A DNA stretch of 64,000 nucleotides from Bradyrhizobium sp. 190 (GTDB taxonomy: Bacteria; Pseudomonadota; Alphaproteobacteria; Rhizobiales; Xanthobacteraceae). The position numbers and the translations under genes are program-made. The notes under the pieces were generated by a model, which saw nothing but the letters and a program-made list of their open reading frames with translations, searched no databases and was not told where the DNA came from. The DNA lies in contig NZ_JADPJL010000001.1 in NCBI RefSeq assembly GCF_023073415.1, positions 172,060-236,059 on the forward strand, written 5' to 3'. Of this stretch, positions 1 through 10,493 are shown piece by piece. Numbering within the stretch: position 1 is the first letter of the stretch; each line of letters opens with the position of its first letter.

Positions 1-195
1 GGCGTTGGCACGGGGAGAAGTTGACGAAATCGACCGAGCGTTGCGCAACTGCCACGCAGCAAAACCGGGACGAAAGCGGAACTTTCGACCTATACTAGGG
101 TATAGGCACGCGGCTTTCGGCCATATTTGCCGGCTGAACCAACCGTTAAGGTCAACGCAGGGTGTCGCTATCCGTTACCTTACGGGGTTTTCACC

Positions 196-831
196 TTACG
201 CGATTTTCGTCGGCATCGCCTCTTCGGGGCGCTTGTCGATCACCTTGTCGACGATACCGAAGTCGCGAGCCATATCGGCGGTCAGGAATTTGTCGCGCTC
301 GAGCGCGTCCTCGATCGCCTTGTAGGTCTGGCCGGTGTGCTTCACGTAGATTTCGTTGAGGCGCTTCTTGAGATTCAGGATCTCCTGCGCATGCAGCATG
401 ATGTCGGTGGCCTGGCCCTGGAAGCCGCCCGACGGCTGATGCACCATGATGCGCGAATTGGGCAGCGAGAAGCGCATGTCCTTTGCGCCGGCCGCGAGCA
501 ACAGCGAGCCCATCGAGGCCGCCTGCCCGGTGCACAGCGTCGACACCGGCGGACGGATGAATTGCATCGTGTCGTAGATCGCAAGCCCCGATGTCACCAC
601 GCCGCCCGGCGAGTTGATGTACATCGAAATTTCCTTCTTGGGATTTTCCGCCTCGAGGAACAGGAGCTGCGCGACGGTCAACGTCGACATTCCATCTTCG
701 ACCGGACCGGTCACGAAGATGATGCGCTCTTTCAGGAGCCGCGAAAAAATGTCGTAGGCGCGTTCGCCGCGGTTGGTCTGCTCGACCACCATGGGCACGA
801 GGTTCATGTAGGTTTCAACGGGATCGCGCAT
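196..831 (-). CDS. clpP: ATP-dependent Clp protease proteolytic subunit ClpP
   Basis: Serine peptidase subunit (family S14) that assembles as a tetradecamer and degrades substrates unfolded by ClpX or ClpA in the cytoplasm. The 211-residue length is normal for the family. The catalytic triad is visible: Ser106 in GQAASMGS, His131 in MVHQPSGG and Asp180 in ERDKF, with the same spacing as in E. coli ClpP. The INSPGG oxyanion-hole segment is at about residues 72-77. It lies downstream of tig on the same strand, the usual alphaproteobacterial order. clpX would be expected just beyond the left edge of the window. Confidence 0.98.
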   Translation of the reverse strand: MRDPVETYMNLVPMVVEQTNRGERAYDIFSRLLKERIIFVTGPVEDGMSTLTVAQLLFLEAENPKKEISMYINSPGGVVTSGLAIYDTMQFIRPPVSTLCTGQAASMGSLLLAAGAKDMRFSLPNSRIMVHQPSGGFQGQATDIMLHAQEILNLKKRLNEIYVKHTGQTYKAIEDALERDKFLTADMARDFGIVDKVIDKRPEEAMPTKIA

Positions 832-1134
832 TAGTCACCCCAAGGGTTAGTAGAGGGTTAGGTAGAGAACAGCGGGGGCGAACATCCATCGGCAAGGTAG
901 GCCAATCGCCAGGATTGCCGCGCGCGGACGAACGTCCCGTGATGCAGGACTTCAACTCAGTACTCGCACGGGCGAGCCGCTCACAGATATGAGCCAATTT
1001 CCCGGCGACAAGACCGGGCCATTGCGAGCCGAACTCGACGAGTTCAAGCTGATTCGCAGACGATCTCATAGCGACGGATGTCGTCGCCACGCCGCTTTCG
1101 CCGTTCATCATTAACGCTGGCCTGACCAGATCGG
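832..1134. other. tig-clpP intergenic region
   Basis: About 300 bases between the end of tig and the start of clpP. The only open frame here (minus strand, 98 codons) overlaps the clpP start and has no recognisable protein features, so I treat it as non-coding. The clpP promoter and leader must lie here, but I cannot place a clear -35/-10 pair. Confidence 0.5.
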
Positions 1135-2493
1135 TCAGGCTGCGCTCTTTTCGTCGTCTTCCTTGAACAGGTCCTCGCGCGAGACCTTCTTCTCGGTCAC
1201 GTTGGCAAGTTCGAGGATGAAATCGACCACCTTGTCTTCATAAATCGGCGCACGAAGCTGGGCCAGCGCATTGGCATTGTTGCGATAGTAGTCCCAGACT
1301 TCCTTCTCGCGGCCGGGCATCGAACGCGCCCGCTCGATCACCGCGCGGCTGACTTCGTCATCGGTCACGGTGATCTTGTTCTTCTCGCCGATATCCGACA
1401 GCACGAGGCCGAGCCGGACGCGGCGGTCGGCGATCTTCTTGTACTCTTCCTTGGCCGCCTCTTCGGTGGTGTCCTCGTCGGCAAAGGTCTTGCCGCTCGA
1501 TTCCATCTCGGCCTTGATCGAGTTCCACATCAGGTTGAACTCTTCCTCGATCAGCGACGGCGGCGCCTCGAATTTGTGGCTGTCGTCGAGACGGTCGAGC
1601 AGCGCGCGCTTGACGCGCTGCCGCGTCGCACCGGCAAACTCGGCAACCAGCCGCTCGCGTGCGGCTTCCTTCAGCTTGTCGAGCGATTCCAGGCCGAGCG
1701 TTTTGGCAAACTCGTCGTCGATCTTGGTTTCACCCGGGGCTTCGATCAGGGTTGCCGTGGTCTCGAACTCGGCCGGTTGGCCGGCGAGCTTCTCGCTCGC
1801 ATAGTTCTTCGGGAACGACACTTTCAGCGTACGGGTCTCGCCCGTCCCGATACCGACGAGTTGCTCCTCAAAACCCGGAATGAACTGTCCGGCGCCGATC
1901 ACGACCGGGATGCCTTCGCCGGTGCCGCCGTCGAACAGTTCGCCGTTGATGCTACCCTTGAAGCTGATGGTGACGCGATCGCCGGTTTCGGCCTTGGCGC
2001 CCTCAGCCTTCGCAGCAAAGGGTCGATTCTGGTCGGCGATGCGCTTGATGGCCTCATCGACCTCGGCATCAGTGACTTCGACCACCGGCTTCTCCACCGA
2101 GAAGGTCTTGAAATCGGCGAGCTGGATCGTCGGCACCACCTCGATCGCAACCGTGTAGGTCAGGTCGGTCTTGCCGGCGAGCAACTCCTCGACCTCGTTC
2201 TGCTCGGTCGGCATGGTGATCTTCGGCTCGGTCGCCAGGCGGAAACCGCGGTCGGTGAAGATCTGCGTGTTGGTGTCGCGGATGGTCTGGTCGATGGTCT
2301 CGGCCATGACAGAGCGGCCATACACCTTCTTCAGATGGCTCACCGGCACCTTGCCGGGACGGAAGCCGTTGAGCTTCACCTTGTCCTTGAGGTCGACCAG
2401 CTTGGCGTCCGCCTTGGCATCGAGATCCGATGCGGGAACGCTGACCTTGAACTCGTGCTTCAATCCCTCGGCGAGGGTTTCGGTGACCTGCAT
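1135..2493 (-). CDS. tig: Trigger factor, ribosome-associated chaperone and peptidyl-prolyl isomerase
   Basis: Binds ribosomal protein L23 at the exit tunnel and shields nascent chains. At 452 residues it has the family's usual length. Domains run in the expected order: the N-terminal ribosome-binding domain with the FRPGKVP signature near residues 44-50, the FKBP-type PPIase domain at about 165-250 ([10 protein letters not shown] through GFEEQLVGI), then the long helical C-terminal chaperone arms ending in an acidic tail. The start is preceded by GGAAGAAG. It lies upstream of clpP, linking chaperone and protease, and immediately downstream of tRNA-Leu on the same strand. Confidence 0.98.
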   Translation of the reverse strand: MQVTETLAEGLKHEFKVSVPASDLDAKADAKLVDLKDKVKLNGFRPGKVPVSHLKKVYGRSVMAETIDQTIRDTNTQIFTDRGFRLATEPKITMPTEQNEVEELLAGKTDLTYTVAIEVVPTIQLADFKTFSVEKPVVEVTDAEVDEAIKRIADQNRPFAAKAEGAKAETGDRVTISFKGSINGELFDGGTGEGIPVVIGAGQFIPGFEEQLVGIGTGETRTLKVSFPKNYASEKLAGQPAEFETTATLIEAPGETKIDDEFAKTLGLESLDKLKEAARERLVAEFAGATRQRVKRALLDRLDDSHKFEAPPSLIEEEFNLMWNSIKAEMESSGKTFADEDTTEEAAKEEYKKIADRRVRLGLVLSDIGEKNKITVTDDEVSRAVIERARSMPGREKEVWDYYRNNANALAQLRAPIYEDKVVDFILELANVTEKKVSREDLFKEDDEKSAA

Positions 2494-2656
2494 GGTGTCA
2501 ATCTTCTTCCGCTTGCGCCGGGCCAGACAGGCCCGGCAGTGTCAAATGTTCGAGGCGTAGCCTTGCAGCCTGCGCCGGTGGTTCGGCTGACCTTGGCTCC
2601 CCGACCGGGAAGCAGGCCCTCCAGTATTCGTCATGCAAACGCTTGGATAGAGCGCT

Positions 2657-2741
2657 TGGTGCGGGCGGAGGGACTCGAACCCCCACAACTTTCGTCACTG
2701 GAACCTAAATCCAGCGCGTCTACCAGTTCCGCCACGCCCGC
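2657..2741 (-). tRNA. tRNA-Leu (anticodon UAG)
   Basis: Reading the minus strand, a 7-bp acceptor stem (GCGGGCG with CGCCCGC) encloses a D-arm, an anticodon stem CTGGA/TCCAG with TAG in the loop (CTGGATTTAGGTTCCAG), a long variable arm typical of leucine tRNAs, and a T-arm with GGTTCGAGTCC. The 3' ACCA is encoded. The length is 85 nt. It decodes CUA and, through wobble, other CUN leucine codons. Confidence 0.97.
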
Positions 2742-2878
2742 GTGAAAAGCATCCATACCCGGCCGCGATGCCGCGGGCGGCGGGCTTATAACATGAGCCT
2801 ACACCTCCGCAGCAAAAAAATGGCCTTTTTTGACAGCACCGGGGCAAGGCGTCACAGCTAGGCCAGGCACAACAAAAA

Positions 2879-4207
2879 ATGGTCCGCATTGGTCCGATGG
2901 CAAGCCCCAAAACACTGCTGGATCGACGTGAGCTGATGGCCGGACTGGGGGTGGCCGCCCTCACCCCGATGTGGCCTATCGCGGGCCGCGCCCAACGCAA
3001 TCCCTCCTTGGTATGGCAGGCCAGGGCCGACACGGTTGCCTTGCGCCCGGGAAGCGCAGTCACGCCGGTCTGGTCGTTGCACGGGCCTGAAATCACCTTC
3101 AAGCGTGGCGAGACCGTCGATTTCGCTTTTGGCAACGAGTTGCCCGTGCCCGCCGCTCTCAACTGGCGGGGAATCGATGGCGTTTTGGCAATCGAACCGC
3201 TGATGGGCCGCCCCCCAATCGCAGCCGGCGGCAAGGAAACTGTGCAACTGCCGCTGCGCCACGCCGGGACCTTCCTTTGCGAATCCGGGCTGCTTGGCGA
3301 TGGCCAGGCCCAACCTTCACGGCCCCAGCACTTGATCGTCCGGGAGACCGAACCCGTCGCGACGGACCGCGAGCAGGTTCTTCTGATCGAGGACTGGCGG
3401 GTCAGGCCCGACGGAACCGCTCTGGCGCCGGGGATCGATCCCAAGGACACCGTGCCCGTCCTTACGATTAACGGCCGGACCTCGCTCGATCTCTCAGCCC
3501 GGACCAACGAACGGGTCAGGCTCCGTATCATCAGTGGCTGCCAACGCTCTGTTATTGCTATCAAACTGGAGGGGCTCGAGGTCCGCGTGATGGCCATCGA
3601 CAGCCAGCCATCCGAGCCGTTCCAAGCCCGCAACGGTGCGCTCGTGCTGACGCCGGGTGGCCGGGTCGATGCCTTCATCGACATCACAATGCCGGCAGGC
3701 ACTTCCACTCCGATCCTCCTGCACGACGGCAAGGAGGCCCGCCCGGTCGGCAGGATCGTCGTCTCGGGCGAGCCGCCGATCCGCCCCGCCCCGCTGCCGC
3801 CGGCGCCGCCACTGCCCTCCAACGGCCTCCCCGAACGGCTCGACCTCAAGAACGCCACTCGGGTCGAACTGCCGCTTGGCGGACCATCGGGCGACTGGGC
3901 GATACCAGCCAAATTCGTCGCCACCGCCCCGCCCGCCTTTCGCGCCAAGAAAGACCGCACCGTCGTGTTGGCGCTGACCAACCACGCCGCCATCGCGACC
4001 GTATTCCACCTGCACGGCCACCATTTCCGGCTGCTGGACCGGCTCGACGATGGCTGGAAGCCATTCTGGCTGGATACGCTGGCGATCGAGCCCGGCCAAA
4101 CCCAGCGCATCGCCTTTCGCGCTGAACATTCCGGCCGCTACCTGATCGAATCCGTCGCAACCGACTGGGCGGCGCCGCGGCTGGTGCGGTGGTACGCTGT
4201 CGAGTGA
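2879..4207 (+). CDS. Exported multicopper-oxidase-fold protein lacking most copper ligands
   Basis: A 442-residue protein of the CueO/FtsP (SufI) cupredoxin superfamily. The N-terminus carries a DRRELMAGLG twin-arginine-like motif and a hydrophobic stretch ending in GRAQ, suggesting Tat export to the periplasm. Three cupredoxin domains can be followed, and the HLHGHHF motif is present at residues 377-383. The first copper motif (usually HWHG) reads LNWRGI, and the C-terminal HCHxxxH block is absent (HSGRYLIES instead). A working laccase is therefore unlikely and a SufI/FtsP-like structural role is more plausible. The start could also be the ATG at 2897. The next gene begins 10 nt downstream, so they may be cotranscribed. 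Confidence 0.75.
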   Translation: MVRIGPMASPKTLLDRRELMAGLGVAALTPMWPIAGRAQRNPSLVWQARADTVALRPGSAVTPVWSLHGPEITFKRGETVDFAFGNELPVPAALNWRGIDGVLAIEPLMGRPPIAAGGKETVQLPLRHAGTFLCESGLLGDGQAQPSRPQHLIVRETEPVATDREQVLLIEDWRVRPDGTALAPGIDPKDTVPVLTINGRTSLDLSARTNERVRLRIISGCQRSVIAIKLEGLEVRVMAIDSQPSEPFQARNGALVLTPGGRVDAFIDITMPAGTSTPILLHDGKEARPVGRIVVSGEPPIRPAPLPPAPPLPSNGLPERLDLKNATRVELPLGGPSGDWAIPAKFVATAPPAFRAKKDRTVVLALTNHAAIATVFHLHGHHFRLLDRLDDGWKPFWLDTLAIEPGQTQRIAFRAEHSGRYLIESVATDWAAPRLVRWYAVE

Positions 4208-4217
4208 GGAGCACACC

Positions 4218-5303
4218 ATGAGCAAACCGGTTCCTGCCATCCGCAGCGTCAAGGCGCGCGGTCTCGTCGTGCCGCTCAAGCGCCCCGTGAAGAACGCCTT
4301 TGGCGTGATCGATGTCGGGCCGCTGGTCCTGATCGATGTCGAGACCGATCAGGGCGTTACTGGTCACTCCTACATTTTCGCCTACAGCAAGCTGACGCTG
4401 AAGCCGCTGGTCCACCTGGTCGAGGAGATCGGACGCGAGCTCACCGGCAAGCCGATCGCGCCCTACGACCTGATGGCGGCGATGGACGCCAAATTCCGCC
4501 TGCTCGGCTGGCAGGGCCTCGTCGGCATGGCGGTATCAGGCCTCGACATGGCCTATTGGGATGCGCTCGGCCAGATCGCCGATCGGCCAGTGGCCGAACT
4601 GCTCGGCGGCTCAGCGCGCCCGATCAAGGCGTATGACAGCTATGGCGTGGTCGATCCCGTAGCCGACGAAAGAGCGCTGCGCCGCTCGCTCGAGCAGGGG
4701 TTTCGCGGCATCAAGATCAAGGGCGGCGACGGCGACGCTGCCAACGACGAGCGCGTGGTCAAGGCCGTGCGCGCCCTCGTCGGTCCCGACATTGCGCTGA
4801 TGATCGACTTCAACCAGTCGCTCGATCCCGCGGAAGCTGTGCGCCGTATCGCCCGCCTCGCGCCTTACGATCTGCACTGGATCGAAGAACCCGTGCCGCA
4901 GGAAAATCTGTCAGGACACGCAAAAGTGCGCGAAACCTCACCGACGCCGATTCAAGCCGGCGAAAACTGGTGGTTCCCGCGCGGCTTTGCGGAAGCGATC
5001 GAAGCCGGCGCCAGCGATTTCATCATGCCCGATCTGATGAAATGCGGCGGCGTCACCGGCTGGCTGCAGGTCGCAGCCCAGGCCGAAGCCGCCAATATTC
5101 CGATGTCGAGCCACCTGTTCGCCGAAGCCAGCGCCCACATGCTGGCCGTGACGCCGACCGCGCACTGGCTGGAATTCCTCGACTTCGCCAGCGTGATCCT
5201 CGCCCACCCGGCCGAGATCGTGGATGGCACGGTGACGGCACGAGGGCCTGGGCTCGGGCTGGAATGGAATGAGACGGCGGTAGCGAAGTATCAGGTGACG
5301 TAA
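4218..5303 (+). CDS. Mandelate racemase family enzyme (enolase superfamily)
   Basis: 361 residues, almost the length of Pseudomonas mandelate racemase. The full active-site set is present, offset by two residues from that enzyme: KxK at Lys166/Lys168, metal ligands Asp197, Glu223 and Glu249, and the His299 base with Glu319. Long stretches such as PLVLIDVET, GHSYIFAYS and PTAHWLEF resemble true mandelate racemase more than other subgroups. It should abstract the alpha proton of a 2-hydroxy carboxylate, but the substrate is not proven. The ribosome site GTGAGGAGC lies just upstream. No mandelate dehydrogenase or benzoylformate decarboxylase is nearby, so an unlinked or different substrate is possible. 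Confidence 0.85.
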   Translation: MSKPVPAIRSVKARGLVVPLKRPVKNAFGVIDVGPLVLIDVETDQGVTGHSYIFAYSKLTLKPLVHLVEEIGRELTGKPIAPYDLMAAMDAKFRLLGWQGLVGMAVSGLDMAYWDALGQIADRPVAELLGGSARPIKAYDSYGVVDPVADERALRRSLEQGFRGIKIKGGDGDAANDERVVKAVRALVGPDIALMIDFNQSLDPAEAVRRIARLAPYDLHWIEEPVPQENLSGHAKVRETSPTPIQAGENWWFPRGFAEAIEAGASDFIMPDLMKCGGVTGWLQVAAQAEAANIPMSSHLFAEASAHMLAVTPTAHWLEFLDFASVILAHPAEIVDGTVTARGPGLGLEWNETAVAKYQVT

Positions 5304-5384
5304 CCGAAGCGATACCCATCAACTCCTGCAACCCGCGAAGACGATGGTATCGCTACGCTCAACCATCCTACCGCTCCGTCTCTT

Positions 5385-5431
5385 GTCCCGGACGCGGTGC
5401 AGCGTGAAACGCTGCTCCGCAGAGCCGGGAC
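5385..5431. repeat. Intergenic nested palindrome (dispersed repeat)
   Basis: GTCCCGG (5385-5391) pairs with CCGGGAC (5425-5431), and inside it GCAGCGT (5399-5405) pairs with ACGCTGC (5409-5415). The element lies between the convergent ends of the racemase and nnrD genes. I recall similar sequence as a dispersed intergenic repeat in Bradyrhizobium. It may also work as a bidirectional transcript end, although there is no T-run. Confidence 0.6.
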
Positions 5432-5475
5432 CCGCCAATGCACGGCGCGCGTTGTGGACCCCGGATCAGCAGCGA

Positions 5476-6975
5476 CTAATACTCGATCCCGAACTCGTCA
5501 TAGAGCCGCCTGAACACGGCAGGCAGCACTTCCGGCAAATCCTCCGCGATCAGCCCCGGCCCCGCTTCACGCGCGGCTTCGCCGTGCATCCACACGCCGG
5601 TGCAGGCGGCCTCGAACGCCGGGACGCCTTGCGCCAGCATCCCGGCGATCATTCCGGCCAGCACGTCGCCGGCGCCGGCGGTGGCGAGCCAGGGCGGCGC
5701 GTTGGAAGCGATACTGGCGCGTCCATCCGGGGATGCCACCACCGTGTCCGGTCCCTTCAGCAGCACCACCGCGCCGCAGCGTTCGGCAGCGTCGCGCACC
5801 CGCTCCAGCTTGGAGCGGCCGGGATGCTTGTTGCTGATATCGCTGAACAGGCGCGGAAACTCGCCCTCATGCGGGGTCAGGACGACCTGTCCGTCCGCGG
5901 CAGCCTTGATCTGTTCAAACAACCGCTCCGGCGCTTCGGCAAAACTCGTCAGTGCGTCGGCGTCGAGCACGAGGCCGCGTTTCGCCGACAGCGCCGTGTG
6001 GACGAGATCGCGCGTCCGGGCGCTGACGCCCGCGCCCGGCCCGAGCACAATGGAATTGAGCCGCTTGTCGTCGAGCAGTTCGGCAAACTGGATCACGTTG
6101 TCGACGGCGCGCACCATGACCGCCGTCAGCGCCGCGGCGTTGACCGCGAGCGCGTCGCGCGGCGAAGCCACGGTCACCAGCCCGGCGCCCGCCCGTAACG
6201 CCCCGCGCGCCGCGAGTCGCGCCGCCCCGGTCGACGCCAGTTCGCCCGACAGCACGACGGCGTGGCCGCGGGCATATTTGTGGCCGTCGATGTCAGGCAC
6301 CGGGAAGGAACGTTGCCAGCTCTGCGGAACGTTCTCCGATGTCTGCGGCCGGATCTCCTCGAGCACGCGCGGATCGATGCCGATATCGGCGACGCGGACA
6401 TGGCCGCAGTGCTTGCGCCCCGGCATCAACAGATGCGCCGGCTTGCGGCGGAAGAACGTCACGGTCTCTACCGCGTTGATCGCAGCGCCCATCACGGCGC
6501 TCGACGTGCCGCTGATCCCGCTCGGCAGATCGACGGCGAGCACCGGCGCGCCGTTGGCATTGACCGCCTCGATCATCTCGAGCGGATCGCCCTTGACGGG
6601 ACGATTGAGCCCGGCGCCGAACAGCGCATCGATGATCAGGGCCGGCTTGCCGATCGCCTGCGGGTTGAACGGCAGCACCGGGTACTTCCAGCCGCGTGCG
6701 GCGAGCGCAGCATCACCTTGCAGGCTGTCGCGTTCGCACAGCAGGATGACGGAAACCTCCCGGCCGCGCGCCGCCAGCTCGGCCGCTGCCACAAAACCGT
6801 CGCCGCCATTGTTGCCGCGGCCGGCGACCACCATGATCGGCCCTTCCTCGACGAGATCCATTGCGGCTTCGGCCACGGCCTGCCCTGCGCTCATCATCAG
6901 CGCGAAGCCGGGCGTGCCGGCGGCGATCGTCAGCCGATCGGCACGCTCCATCTCAGTCGTGGTCAAAACGTCCAT
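5476..6975 (-). CDS. nnrD: Bifunctional NAD(P)H-hydrate epimerase / ADP-dependent NAD(P)H-hydrate dehydratase
   Basis: Repairs hydrated NAD(P)H: the N-terminal YjeF_N domain epimerises R-NADHX to S-NADHX and the C-terminal ribokinase-like domain dehydrates S-NADHX. The epimerase loop GRGNNGGDGF is at residues 52-61, and the kinase-like ATAGAGDVLAGM motif is near residue 430. 499 residues is the usual size of the fused enzyme. I chose the ATG at 6973-6975, preceded by GAGG, over a longer frame from 7110 whose extra 45 residues look non-coding. It is divergent from glnB. Confidence 0.95.
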   Translation of the reverse strand: MDVLTTTEMERADRLTIAAGTPGFALMMSAGQAVAEAAMDLVEEGPIMVVAGRGNNGGDGFVAAAELAARGREVSVILLCERDSLQGDAALAARGWKYPVLPFNPQAIGKPALIIDALFGAGLNRPVKGDPLEMIEAVNANGAPVLAVDLPSGISGTSSAVMGAAINAVETVTFFRRKPAHLLMPGRKHCGHVRVADIGIDPRVLEEIRPQTSENVPQSWQRSFPVPDIDGHKYARGHAVVLSGELASTGAARLAARGALRAGAGLVTVASPRDALAVNAAALTAVMVRAVDNVIQFAELLDDKRLNSIVLGPGAGVSARTRDLVHTALSAKRGLVLDADALTSFAEAPERLFEQIKAAADGQVVLTPHEGEFPRLFSDISNKHPGRSKLERVRDAAERCGAVVLLKGPDTVVASPDGRASIASNAPPWLATAGAGDVLAGMIAGMLAQGVPAFEAACTGVWMHGEAAREAGPGLIAEDLPEVLPAVFRRLYDEFGIEY

Positions 6976-7679
<704 letters not shown>

Positions 7680-7826
7680 GCCGGGTGGTATCCGAATTTT
7701 GCGACTGAAAAACAACAAAAGGGCTGCCTCCTCGGCCTGATTTCGTTCGCGATACCTCAACAGATCGTTTGCGAAGCTGTCGCTCGAATCCTGGAAACCG
7801 ACCCGTAGTAGCCAAAAGGGGTATTC

Positions 7827-9236
7827 ATGAAGACCGCCAAAGACGTCCTGAAATCGATCAAGGACAACGACGTAAAATACGTCGACCTGCGCTTCACCGA
7901 TCCGCGCGGCAAGTGGCAGCACGTGACCTTCGACGTCAGCATGATCGAAGAGGACACCTTTGCCGAAGGCCAGATGTTCGACGGCTCCTCGATCGCCGGC
8001 TGGAAGGCGATCAATGAATCCGACATGTGCCTGATGCCCGACCCGGTCACCGCGACGATCGACCCGTTCTTCGCCGAGACCACCATGGTCATCGTCTGCG
8101 ACGTGCTGGAGCCGACCACCGGCGAGCCCTACAACCGCGACCCCCGCGGCATCGCCAAGAAGGCAGAGGCGATGGTGAAATCGTCGGGCGTCGGCGACAC
8201 CATATTCTTCGGACCGGAAGCCGAATTCTTCGTGTTCGACGACGTGCGCTACCAGACCACCCCTTACAACACCGGTTTCAAGCTGGACTCCTCGGAACTG
8301 CCGATCAATTCGGACACCGAGTATGAGGGCGGCAATCTCGGCCACCGCATCCGCACCAAGGCCGGCTACTTCCCCGTGCCGCCGCAGGACTCCGTGCAGG
8401 ACATGCGCTCGGAAATGCTCGGCGCCATGGCCAAGATGGGCGTCAAGGTCGAGAAGCACCACCACGAAGTCGCTTCCGCCCAGCACGAGCTCGGCATGAA
8501 GTTCGACACCATGACGCTGATGGCCGACCAGATGCAGATCTACAAATACTGCATCCACCAGGTCGCCCACATCTACGGCAAGACCGCCACCTTCATGCCG
8601 AAGCCGGTCTACGGCGACAACGGTTCGGGCATGCACTGCCACCAGTCGATCTGGAAGGACGGCAAGCCGGTGTTTGCCGGCAACAAATACGCCGACCTCT
8701 CCGAGACCTGCCTCCACTACATCGGCGGCATCATCAAGCACGCGAAAGCGATCAACGCCTTCACCAACCCGTCGACCAACTCCTACAAGCGCCTGGTCCC
8801 GGGTTATGAAGCGCCCGTGCTGCTCGCCTACTCCGCGCGCAACCGCTCGGCCTCCTGCCGCATTCCCTACACGGCAAACCCGAAGGCCAAGCGCGTCGAA
8901 GTCCGCTTCCCCGACCCGATGGCCAATCCCTATCTCGGTTTCGCCGCGATGCTGATGGCCGGCCTCGACGGCATCAAGAACAAGATCGATCCGGGTCCTG
9001 CGATGGACAAGGACCTCTACGATCTGCCGAAGGAAGAGCTGAAGCAGATCCCGACCGTGTGCGGCAGCTTGCGCGAGGCGCTGGAAAATCTCGACAACGA
9101 CCGCGCCTTCCTCAAGAACGGCGGCGTGTTCGACGACGACTTCATCGACAGCTTCATCGAGCTCAAGATGACCGAAGTCGAGCGCTTCGAGATGACCCCG
9201 CATCCGGTCGAGTTCGATATGTACTATTCGCAGTGA
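7827..9236 (+). CDS. glnA: Glutamine synthetase, type I
   Basis: Makes glutamine from glutamate, ammonia and ATP, and acts as a cytoplasmic dodecamer. 469 residues is the normal GSI length. The adenylylation tyrosine is Tyr398 (397 without Met) in DLYDLPKEE, so the enzyme is under GlnE control through GlnB. Family blocks such as [21 protein letters not shown] and the NRSASCRIP segment are present. The ribosome site AAAAGGGG lies 6-9 nt upstream. The 147-nt spacer after glnB may hold a second promoter. The last 52 codons and the terminator recur in diverged form at 10100-10326. Confidence 0.98.
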   Translation: MKTAKDVLKSIKDNDVKYVDLRFTDPRGKWQHVTFDVSMIEEDTFAEGQMFDGSSIAGWKAINESDMCLMPDPVTATIDPFFAETTMVIVCDVLEPTTGEPYNRDPRGIAKKAEAMVKSSGVGDTIFFGPEAEFFVFDDVRYQTTPYNTGFKLDSSELPINSDTEYEGGNLGHRIRTKAGYFPVPPQDSVQDMRSEMLGAMAKMGVKVEKHHHEVASAQHELGMKFDTMTLMADQMQIYKYCIHQVAHIYGKTATFMPKPVYGDNGSGMHCHQSIWKDGKPVFAGNKYADLSETCLHYIGGIIKHAKAINAFTNPSTNSYKRLVPGYEAPVLLAYSARNRSASCRIPYTANPKAKRVEVRFPDPMANPYLGFAAMLMAGLDGIKNKIDPGPAMDKDLYDLPKEELKQIPTVCGSLREALENLDNDRAFLKNGGVFDDDFIDSFIELKMTEVERFEMTPHPVEFDMYYSQ

Positions 9237-9545
9237 TCCTGCGCGGCGTTCGCGCCGCCCGTATCACTGTCCAACGTGCGAAAGGCGCTCCTTGCGGGGC
9301 GTCTTTTGTTTTTGCGAAGGAAAGTCAGGCGTTTCGGCCGCCTGGTTCGTGTACTCATACGGCCGAATGCCGCCGCGAATTCCGCTCATACGGCCCGCAA
9401 GCGATCGATGGACCATGCTTCCACGGCCTGCCGCCGACCAGCACATCCCTGATTTACCGCCTGTAAGCCCGGAACGAGACCTGGAACAGGAACATCGCAG
9501 TGTCGCTGCGCGTTGAGGAGGGTCCAGCAGAAGGGAGGGACGTCC
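9237..9545. other. Spacer between glnA and the DUF992 gene
   Basis: About 310 bases. The first part is the glnA terminator. The rest (9315-9545) has no recognisable gene and must hold the promoter of the downstream exported protein, though no clear -35/-10 pair stands out. Confidence 0.5.
9284..9313 (+). terminator. glnA intrinsic terminator
   Basis: The stem GGCGCTCC / GGGGCGTC with a TTGC loop is followed by TTTTGTTTTT. The stem includes G-T pairs. The same hairpin, with one change, is repeated at 10296-10325. Confidence 0.8.
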
Positions 9546-10076
9546 ATGAACAAAGCAACCTTGAATAGAACAACCTTGAATAGTCTCGCAACCACATGCG
9601 TCGCCCTGGCACTCGCCCTCGCCATGGCTCCGGCCACGGCTCAGGACGCCGGGCGAACGAGGGTCGGCACACTCACCTGCAACATATCGCCCGGTGTCGG
9701 CCTCGTTGTCGGGGGGCAGCGGCAACTGGGCTGCATCTATGCGTCCGCGAGAGGCAGGGCGCGCGAGGCTTACGAGGGCACCGTCAGCACGCTTGGTCTC
9801 GACATCGGTGCCACGACCGGCGGCCAGCTGGCCTGGGCGGTCTTCGCGCCTGCAACGCTGCCCCGGGGGGCATTGGCGGGAACCCATACGGGTGCGACCG
9901 CCGGCGGCACAGTCGGCGCCGGAGCGAGTGCCAACGTCCTGGTTGGAGGCCCGGACCGCAGGATCATCATGCAGCCGGCATCCGTTCAAGGGCAGACGGG
10001 CGTAAATATTGCAGCAGGCGTATCCACAATGGAGCTGCGGCCGGCCGCTGCGCCCGCACGTCGTATGGCCCAGTGA
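9546..10076 (+). CDS. Exported DUF992 family protein
   Basis: 176 residues of unknown function. The N-terminus is a typical Sec signal peptide (hydrophobic [13 protein letters not shown], likely cleaved after ATAQ), so it is periplasmic or outer-envelope. The mature part matches what I know of DUF992: [13 protein letters not shown] at the start, a Gly/Ala-rich middle with LDIGATTGG and LAWAVFAP, and [11 protein letters not shown] near the end. The start was chosen for the strong AGGGAGG ribosome site, not an upstream in-frame ATG. It sits between the real glnA and the duplicated glnA tail. Confidence 0.8.
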   Translation: MNKATLNRTTLNSLATTCVALALALAMAPATAQDAGRTRVGTLTCNISPGVGLVVGGQRQLGCIYASARGRAREAYEGTVSTLGLDIGATTGGQLAWAVFAPATLPRGALAGTHTGATAGGTVGAGASANVLVGGPDRRIIMQPASVQGQTGVNIAAGVSTMELRPAAAPARRMAQ

Positions 10077-10099
10077 CGACATCATCGCTGGTGAACTAG

Positions 10100-10242
10100 T
10101 GGAAAATCTCGACAAGGATCGTGCGTTCCTCAAGCACGGCGGCGTGTTCGACGACGACTTCATCGAGCTGAAGATGACCGAAGTCGAGCGCTTCGAAATG
10201 ACCCCCCACCCGGTCGAGTTCGACATGTACTATTCGCAGTGA
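10100..10242 (+). pseudogene. Duplicated C-terminal fragment of glnA
   Basis: This stretch repeats the last part of glnA (9082-9236) and ends with the same residues FDMYYSQ. Most differences are synonymous third-base changes. There are two Asn replacements (to Lys and His) and a 12-nt in-frame deletion that removes four residues (DSFI). Homology continues past the stop codon through the terminator to 10326. No start codon or upstream coding part exists, so it cannot make glutamine synthetase. Confidence 0.9.
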
Positions 10243-10295
10243 TCCCGAGCGGCGTTCGCGCTCGCGCCGCCCTTATCACTGTCCAACATGCGAAA

Positions 10296-10325
10296 GGCGC
10301 TCCTTGCGGGGCGCCTTTTGTTTTT
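10296..10325 (+). terminator. Second copy of the glnA terminator
   Basis: The stem GGCGCTCC / GGGGCGCC with a TTGC loop is followed by TTTTGTTTTT. It is slightly more stable than the copy after the real glnA, and it would end transcription from the DUF992 gene. Confidence 0.8.
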
Positions 10326-10493
10326 GTGGCGGTCACTTCCGCCCATGCCATCAATCGGGGCTTCCGCATGATCTTGCGGTTCCAAATTCCCAATGAAGTC
10401 AAAACTTCTCCTAAATTGTGGCGGTGATTGACGCTTTTAGACCTCGCTGGCGGGCTACTGGTGGAGAAGAACAGCAAGAGGCGGCATCACCAA

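Noticed and set aside
815..1111. Minus-strand open frame of 98 codons between tig and clpP
   Set aside because: It overlaps the clpP start, has no ribosome site and no composition typical of a protein. It is a chance frame in high-GC DNA.
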